Below, piece by piece: positions 6,827 through 11,469 of a DNA stretch of 11,469 bases. Location of the stretch: positions 1 through 11,469 of the forward strand of contig DTPJ01000848.1 of NCBI GenBank assembly GCA_011334435.1, read 5' to 3'. Under the pieces are notes generated by a model. The model was not told the origin of the DNA. It ran no database searches and saw nothing but the letters and a program-made list of their open reading frames with translations. Each line of letters opens with the position of its first letter. The first letter of the stretch is position 1. This DNA comes from Candidatus Poribacteria bacterium (GTDB taxonomy: Bacteria; Poribacteria; DTPJ01). A program made the translations under genes and the position numbers.

Positions 6827-7618
6827 ATGAAAATAGGATTTACTCAGATAATAACTGGTGGAATGTCGCTTGACGATTGCTTAGCCCTTTGTAAAGATGC
6901 TGGCTATGAGGCGATGGAATTATCATTTACAGAAGGCGGAGCGTTAGATATAAATATGAGCGATTCAGATATAAAAAATGTGGCTAAAAAATGTGCTGAT
7001 GCGAATGTTGAGATAGCTAGCGTGATCGGCGGTTATAGAGATAGCGGAAGTATGCTAAGCCTTAATCCAGAAGACCGAAAAAAACGGGCAAAATCAATTA
7101 TCCGAATACTTGAAATAGGTAATCTATTAGGCACAGATGGTATGCTTCTACATCCAGGGCAGTTAGGTCCAGCAGGGACATATACGGAAGTTTGGAGGGC
7201 ATTTGTAGATGAATTGAAAAAATTAGCCCCTATTGCAGAATCTTATAAAGTCGCTATCTGTGTTGAAAATGTGTGGAATAAATTCCTGCTTAGTCCAAAA
7301 GAGATGAGGGAATTCATAGATGAGGTTGGTAGTCAATGGGTGTGTGCTTATCTTGATACTGCTAATATGATGGCTTATGGCTATCCTGAACATTGGGTTC
7401 GTGAGCTTGGAAGTAGGATTAAAAAGGTTCATTTCAAGGATTTTAAACGTAGTTCTCATAGCTTTGTGAATCTGCTTGATGGCGATACTGATTGGGCTTT
7501 ACTTATGAAGGAATTTAGGACGGTCGGCTATGATTCTTATGTGATCCACGAAGTCGGCGGAGACCGCAACGCACAGATAGATTTAGCAGAACGTATGAGA
7601 AAGATCATTTCAATGTAA
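6827..7618 (+). CDS. Sugar phosphate isomerase/epimerase-like TIM barrel
   Basis: The protein has 263 residues, the usual size for the xylose-isomerase-like (AP endonuclease 2-type) TIM-barrel family, which isomerises or epimerises sugars, inositol derivatives or hydroxypyruvate with a divalent metal. The four expected metal ligands appear in order at strand ends: E147 (ICVEN), D177 (YLDTAN), H202 (KKVHFKD) and E242 (VIHEV). GFTQI at the start and the LLHPGQLG strand also fit. It is cytoplasmic, with no signal peptide. The substrate cannot be read from the sequence; the neighbouring amino-sugar genes suggest a sugar intermediate. The lipoprotein gene starts 39 bases downstream with no terminator between, so co-transcription is possible. 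If so, it begins a four-gene unit running to 10350. Confidence 0.88.
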   Translation: MKIGFTQIITGGMSLDDCLALCKDAGYEAMELSFTEGGALDINMSDSDIKNVAKKCADANVEIASVIGGYRDSGSMLSLNPEDRKKRAKSIIRILEIGNLLGTDGMLLHPGQLGPAGTYTEVWRAFVDELKKLAPIAESYKVAICVENVWNKFLLSPKEMREFIDEVGSQWVCAYLDTANMMAYGYPEHWVRELGSRIKKVHFKDFKRSSHSFVNLLDGDTDWALLMKEFRTVGYDSYVIHEVGGDRNAQIDLAERMRKIISM

Positions 7619-7657
7619 ACGAAAAGCTTTGAATTTTTAAAAAGGGGGCGCATTTAG

Positions 7658-8491
7658 ATGAAAAAAATTGGCAAGTATGAACTTGATAAAAAGAGCGCCA
7701 TACTCAAATATGCAAGCATAACTGCTACGGGAATTATGGCAGGCGGTAGTGCTTTAATGTTAGGTGGTTGTTCGTCAAGAAGCGAACAATGGGCAGAAAC
7801 CAGCGGTCAAGCAGGACGTATTAACCTTGAAGCAGTAGAAGAAGCTATGCAAAAATCAAAAGATGTTACTGAATTTGAAAAACGTGTAAACGAGATATAT
7901 CAAGGCGATGAATTGGTGCTAATAGAGGTCAAAAACGAAGAAAATGGCGAACAATTAGTATCTGGGTATGCTGACCTCAACGATAATAATCAAATTGACT
8001 ATGAAGAGGACGAAAAATTATTTACATTCCGAAGATGGTTTGAAGACGGAAATTATAAAGGTGAAATGCGAGGATATGGCGTCAATAGCTATTATTATCA
8101 TCCATATACCACAGGCGACTTTTTTATGACTTGGATGCTATTTAGCGCATTAACAAGACCTGTTTATGCAGTGCCGATATATCATACAACTATTGCTGAC
8201 GCAGGGGCAATAAGAAATTATAGGACAAGTTATAGAAGTAGCCCTAGTTATAGAGACCAGATAAATGCAAATAGACAATTTGAGACGAGGATGTCCGCTA
8301 CACACGGAGAGACATATAGAAAAGCTTCCCCATCTGCATCAAGGCAAAGGTGGGCATCTCGTAAAGGCATTAATTTAAGCAAAGCGACAAGACTGTCTTC
8401 TGGTGCGACTAAGTCAGGTTGGGGAAGAGGTTCATCAAGATTTGGTTCTTTTAGAGGTGGAGGATCAGGTGGTGGTTTGGTTAGAAAATGA
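7658..8491 (+). CDS. Lipoprotein with an EF-hand loop and a Gly/Arg-rich basic tail, function unknown
   Basis: The protein has 277 residues. An unusually long charged start (KKIGKYELDKKS) precedes a hydrophobic segment ending in the lipobox LGGC (C38), so it is probably a lipoprotein. Residues 106-117 (DLNDNNQIDYEE) form a canonical 12-position EF-hand loop with D1, N3, N5, D9, E12 and Ile at 8, so calcium binding is likely; the usual Gly at 6 is Asn. A Tyr-rich stretch and a hydrophobic segment (FFMTWMLFSALTRPVYAVPI, about 155-174) follow. The last ~100 residues are Ser/Arg/Gly-rich and strongly basic, ending in a GGGSGGG tail. Such tails are seen in lipoproteins like E. coli YgiB, but I see no clear homology. 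An AAGGGGG site is 9 bases before the ATG. It overlaps the next gene by 4 bases (ATGA), which implies coupled expression. Confidence 0.82.
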   Translation: MKKIGKYELDKKSAILKYASITATGIMAGGSALMLGGCSSRSEQWAETSGQAGRINLEAVEEAMQKSKDVTEFEKRVNEIYQGDELVLIEVKNEENGEQLVSGYADLNDNNQIDYEEDEKLFTFRRWFEDGNYKGEMRGYGVNSYYYHPYTTGDFFMTWMLFSALTRPVYAVPIYHTTIADAGAIRNYRTSYRSSPSYRDQINANRQFETRMSATHGETYRKASPSASRQRWASRKGINLSKATRLSSGATKSGWGRGSSRFGSFRGGGSGGGLVRK

Positions 8492-9597
8492 GCCAATATC
8501 ATAAAATATTGAACGATGATTTTGAAAGGGCTTTTTATGCTTCATTAGGATTTCCACCTTTGTCTGATGACTTCAAAACTGGATTAATCATCAGGATAAC
8601 TATTGACGATATGAACCTTCTTGACGGGTTTTATATGGAATTGCCAATAGAGGCTGAATTCCTTTCAATAGAGCAGGTATTAAATAAATATGTAATATGC
8701 CAAACACCAGAACAAATGCTTGAATTAAAGATAAAGCTTTCTGAATATGATAATCCAGACTTAGTTGATTTTCTTGATATTTTGACTAATATCTATGCAA
8801 AACGTGACTCAGGAAGCCTAACAATTCGTTATCATATCAATAATGGAGAATCAAATATTCAATTAATAGAACCGTTATATTTATATGAACAGGTTTATGC
8901 AGAGGAAAATAAGATATATAAACTGCTCGATCTTGTGATTGAAACTCAGTATAATCCATTTTATATGATCACTGAAAAAGTAAAGAAATCATTACTTAAC
9001 GAGTTTAGGCAGATATTCATCTTGTATGCGATTGATAGATATAACCATATTTTCAATACCGACTTGCTAAAACCAAAAAATAAGAGGAAATTTAATAGAA
9101 TAATCGCCAAACTGCTATCAGAAAATTTGATACAAAAGTCTAATGACGATCAGCAAAATCTGAGCATTTCATATAAGGGAAACGAATTGCTTGAACAGAT
9201 TGTAAACGAAGCTGAGTATTACATAGAAAATTATGACATCTTCGGTGACGTCTATGTGAAAGGGACTAATATATTATTTAATACTGGCTATGGAAATAAT
9301 TTTATTCCTGCCGTTCTACTTCACGATGGAATCAACCCTTATAGGGCGATTTTTTTATCCGCACTTTATCTTGGCAACCTTGACGAGATAGTCTTTGATC
9401 TAAACAAACTTTTTTCTGATGACGTGTTTAATTCTTTATTTGAATTTATTTGTTATTCACCAAAAGAGGAGGAAATAGATTCGGATATTTTTTCAAAAAT
9501 TTTAATTAATGGCAAAGAAAAAGTTTATGAAAACTATTTATTGGCAGAAAAAGCCAAGTTTATTGACAGAATAAATAGGCAGATCAATCAAATATAA
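8488..9597 (+). CDS. Unrecognised 369-residue protein, translationally coupled to the lipoprotein
   Basis: I do not recognise this family. The protein is soluble-looking, acidic, rich in Ile/Leu/Asn, and has no signal peptide or membrane segment. Residues ~165-250 are helical and, with KRKFNRIIAKLLSENLIQKS followed by a short polar turn, could form a winged-helix-like unit, but this is weak. The following block (YDIFGDVYVKGTNILFNTG to INPYRAIFLSALYLGNLDE, about 245-305) looks like the most structured and probably conserved part. The C-terminus is a charged helix. Its ATG overlaps the stop of the lipoprotein gene in ATGA, and it lies 15 bases before the GNAT gene. Coding is supported by this spacing, by length and by codon use like its neighbours. 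Function is unknown; it may be the cytoplasmic partner of the lipoprotein. Confidence 0.8.
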   Translation: MSQYHKILNDDFERAFYASLGFPPLSDDFKTGLIIRITIDDMNLLDGFYMELPIEAEFLSIEQVLNKYVICQTPEQMLELKIKLSEYDNPDLVDFLDILTNIYAKRDSGSLTIRYHINNGESNIQLIEPLYLYEQVYAEENKIYKLLDLVIETQYNPFYMITEKVKKSLLNEFRQIFILYAIDRYNHIFNTDLLKPKNKRKFNRIIAKLLSENLIQKSNDDQQNLSISYKGNELLEQIVNEAEYYIENYDIFGDVYVKGTNILFNTGYGNNFIPAVLLHDGINPYRAIFLSALYLGNLDEIVFDLNKLFSDDVFNSLFEFICYSPKEEEIDSDIFSKILINGKEKVYENYLLAEKAKFIDRINRQINQI

Positions 9598-9612
9598 GAA
9601 GGAGCAGAAAAC

Positions 9613-10350
9613 GTGCCAATTGATTATATTGAGGTATTGGATCCTGATAGCGACTTGATTGCAGATTTCCATGATAATGTATTAGTTGAGGCTTTTCCAG
9701 ATAAATATGTAAGAGAAGATATACCAATACTTCGCAAAAATGTCATAATAAAAAATTGGACAGATGGAAATGAAATATGTCGTTATCATCTTTTTACTGC
9801 CTGCAAAGATGGACGGGTAATTGGGGGCGTATCTTTTTATTTTTTCAGTTTTGGAAGTTATGCAATAGGTATGGGATCGTATATCGGTGTGCGAAAGGAG
9901 CATCGCAAAGGAGGGATAGGCAGAAAGTTAATTGATATAAGAGATCAGACATTGTTTGCAGATGCACGGGAGTTTGATTGTTATCTTAAGGAGCTTGTCA
10001 TTCAGGTCAATGACCCCAGTTTAATGAAAATTGAGGAAATAAAGAATGATTCTATGGACCCATGGAAACGTGAGATGTTTTGGAGAAAAAGAGGATATAG
10101 AAAGATCGCCTTTAATTTTATACAGCCAGCAATCAAGCCTGAATATCCTCCCATAGAATATCTTTCACTTCACATATACCCCTATGTGCATGAACTAAAA
10201 GATATGAAACGTATATCCAGAGAGGAATTAAGAGAAATAATTTATTGTTTCGTAAAATGCACAGGCACTGTTGGACCTATGGAAACCGATCCGTCATATT
10301 TACGAATGAAATCCGAGTTGGCAGAACAAGAATATTTCGCTGTAATATAA
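9613..10350 (+). CDS. GNAT-family N-acetyltransferase, long form
   Basis: The protein has 245 residues and starts at a GTG, with AAGGAG (9599-9604) 8 bases upstream. The acetyl-CoA-binding motif A is clear: YIGVRKEHRKGGIGRKL, with R98-x-x-G101-x-G103 in the GNAT R/QxxGxG/A pattern. It is preceded by the expected beta-4 strand and a bulge (GRVIGGVSFYFF). A typical GNAT domain is ~150 residues; here a ~45-residue N-terminal lead and an ~80-residue C-terminal extension (from about IQPAIKPEYPP) are added. The enzyme should transfer an acetyl or other acyl group from CoA to an amine, but the substrate is unknown. The 15-base spacing links it to the preceding unknown gene and the lipoprotein. Confidence 0.85.
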   Translation: MPIDYIEVLDPDSDLIADFHDNVLVEAFPDKYVREDIPILRKNVIIKNWTDGNEICRYHLFTACKDGRVIGGVSFYFFSFGSYAIGMGSYIGVRKEHRKGGIGRKLIDIRDQTLFADAREFDCYLKELVIQVNDPSLMKIEEIKNDSMDPWKREMFWRKRGYRKIAFNFIQPAIKPEYPPIEYLSLHIYPYVHELKDMKRISREELREIIYCFVKCTGTVGPMETDPSYLRMKSELAEQEYFAVI

Positions 10351-10396
10351 AGGTTAAGAAGATATGAAATCATAATCTCCCTAACCCTTAACTTTT
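10349..10396. terminator. Nested hairpin between convergent genes, probable bidirectional terminator
   Basis: AAAGGTTAAG (10349-10358) pairs with CTTAACTTTT (10387-10396) over 10 bp with one G-T wobble. Inside the loop a second small stem forms (GATATGA with TCATAATC, one bulged base). The right arm ends in TTTT. It overlaps the stop codon of the GNAT gene and lies before the end of the minus-strand gene. The stem is AT-rich, so strength is uncertain. Confidence 0.45.
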
Positions 10397-10435
10397 AAAA
10401 CCTTTGACTTTTAGCTTTTGGCTTTTAATTTTTCA
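10388..10435 (+). repeat. T-rich degenerate short tandem repeat
   Basis: A core of CTTTT recurs about every 7-9 bases (ACTTTTAAAACC, GACTTTTAG, CTTTTGG, CTTTTAA). The array runs into the last codons of the minus-strand gene and supplies its stop codon. Confidence 0.4.
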
Positions 10436-11469
10436 AAGAATGTTGACGCTTGCATTTGCTCTGATGCGAATGTCATGTTATAACGTTTGCAAAGGTCTAT
10501 ATATTTGTCAATAATGGCTTCTCTTTCAGAATCCGTCATATCTCCGCCAGCCTCAATCATTGCCCTATAAGCACAGATTGACGCCTTTTCAACCCTTGCT
10601 TTGATGACATCGTTATCTGCTAATTTTAGTGCAGTGTCAAAGTAAGCCATTATCTTTTTGCACATCTCTGGATTAAGCCCAACATCTTTCGGCGATGGGA
10701 AACAACCTGGGTGCAATCCTTCTTTTTCAGCGTTATCATGGAACATATTTATATATTCCAAAATCGGTTGTGCTGATGATCCATAGTGTAATTTGACGAA
10801 TTCCTCAAGGATCGCTTTATCGTCAAAATTTGGATTCCATAACATACGAGATATGAGATAGTTTCTCAGATCTGATAATTCACCAGAAGTCCCGTTTCCA
10901 TTAGCTTGCATAAATACGCCTTTTGCATTATTGCGTAAAAAATATCTTATGTTAGGACCTATGACCCGAAGGTTAGGAAACGGCAGATCATAATATCTAA
11001 AGTTTGTGTTATAGTTCCATATCCAAATATCGTTGCAAATCTTACTCCATTCCTCCATATCTTGACAAAAAGCCCTGTTTTTTTCACATGTCGGATCGTC
11101 AATAGGATGAAGCGTGCAACATTCTATACTACAAAGCTGTATCTGCACATTATGACGAGGTTTAATTGTCTTTGGTGCTTTGCGAGTATACCAATATGCC
11201 AGAGTTCCGACTTTGACGTTTGGATGTTTCTGCTCAATAAGCTCTGCAACTGCGTTTACAAAAGCTAACTGAGACCCCATTGGAGTGCCTTCTCTTTTAT
11301 TGACGGCTTCGCATTCATCGCAATGGCAATATCGCGCGGTATCCGCTTGACTGACGCTTATATTTCTCATATTAGGATGCTGATCAAGATAGCTGATAGC
11401 ATTTTCAGCGACTATCCTTATAACATCTTTATTCGTGACGCATAGCTGAGGACCGCCTCCGCTGGTATC
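10411..11469 (-). CDS. DUF4838 domain protein, glycoside-hydrolase-related (5' end outside window)
   Basis: The minus-strand frame stays open from the stop at 10411 to the right edge, so the ATG at 11370 is internal; 352 residues are visible. They match my recollection of DUF4838, a family related to alpha-glucuronidase and GH20-type barrels and found in glycan-degrading bacteria: GGGPQLCVTNKDVIRIV, the cysteine motif YCHCDEC (C48, C50, C53 of the visible part), LAYWYTRKAPK, LCSIECC, WIWNYNTNF, GVFMQANGNGTSGELSDLRN and MLWNPNFD. The N-terminal part, where a signal peptide would be, is missing. The last ~100 residues are a helical C-terminal region. It is probably a hydrolase or carbohydrate-binding protein acting outside the cytoplasm; the substrate is unknown. 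It is convergent with the GNAT gene, 60 bases away, and so belongs to another transcription unit. Confidence 0.82.
   Translation of the reverse strand, partial: DTSGGGPQLCVTNKDVIRIVAENAISYLDQHPNMRNISVSQADTARYCHCDECEAVNKREGTPMGSQLAFVNAVAELIEQKHPNVKVGTLAYWYTRKAPKTIKPRHNVQIQLCSIECCTLHPIDDPTCEKNRAFCQDMEEWSKICNDIWIWNYNTNFRYYDLPFPNLRVIGPNIRYFLRNNAKGVFMQANGNGTSGELSDLRNYLISRMLWNPNFDDKAILEEFVKLHYGSSAQPILEYINMFHDNAEKEGLHPGCFPSPKDVGLNPEMCKKIMAYFDTALKLADNDVIKARVEKASICAYRAMIEAGGDMTDSEREAIIDKYIDLCKRYNMTFASEQMQASTFFEKLKAKS

Noticed and set aside
1..11469. tRNA or rRNA genes
   Set aside because: No cloverleaf with conserved T-arm sequence and no rRNA-like stretch was seen on either strand.

Overview
The window is an AT-rich stretch (about 40% GC by eye) from a Gram-negative-type bacterium. 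Two lipoprotein signal peptides, clear Shine-Dalgarno sites and short operon spacings are visible. The gene content is what I would expect in an uncultured glycan-degrading lineage of the Planctomycetes/Lentisphaerae/Poribacteria type: a GH2-like protein, a DUF4838 protein, a NagB/PIG-L fusion, a formylglycine-generating-enzyme-like (FGE-like) lipoprotein and a xylose-isomerase-like TIM barrel. I cannot fix the phylum from the sequence alone.

Layout. Bases 3-1580 hold the C-terminal part of a large GH2-like carbohydrate-active protein whose reading frame is open to the left edge. A good sigma-70-type promoter (1628-1656) precedes a probable operon of three plus-strand genes: the NagB/PIG-L fusion (1713-4067), an FGE-fold lipoprotein without the catalytic cysteines (4101-5117), and a NodB-like deacetylase-related protein (5176-6417). 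Next is a 397-base gap with no gene. It contains what looks like a non-autonomous transposable element of about 334 bp, with 18-bp terminal inverted repeats flanked by a perfect 8-bp direct repeat. Inside it are two facing copies of a short palindromic repeat.

A second plus-strand group follows: a sugar phosphate isomerase/epimerase-like TIM barrel (6827-7618), a lipoprotein with an EF-hand loop and a Gly/Arg-rich tail (7658-8491), an unrecognised 369-residue protein overlapping it by 4 bases (8488-9597), and a long GNAT acetyltransferase (9613-10350). A nested hairpin separates this group from a convergent minus-strand gene (10411-11469) encoding most of a DUF4838 protein, cut by the right edge.

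How it may work together (inference): the GH2-like and DUF4838 proteins and the NodB-like protein would act on a glycan rich in acetylated amino sugars. The PIG-L half of the fusion could de-N-acetylate a sugar, and its NagB half could deaminate glucosamine-6-phosphate to fructose-6-phosphate. The TIM-barrel isomerase would handle a further sugar intermediate. The lipoprotein/unknown/GNAT trio does not obviously belong to this pathway and is the least explained coding part of the window.
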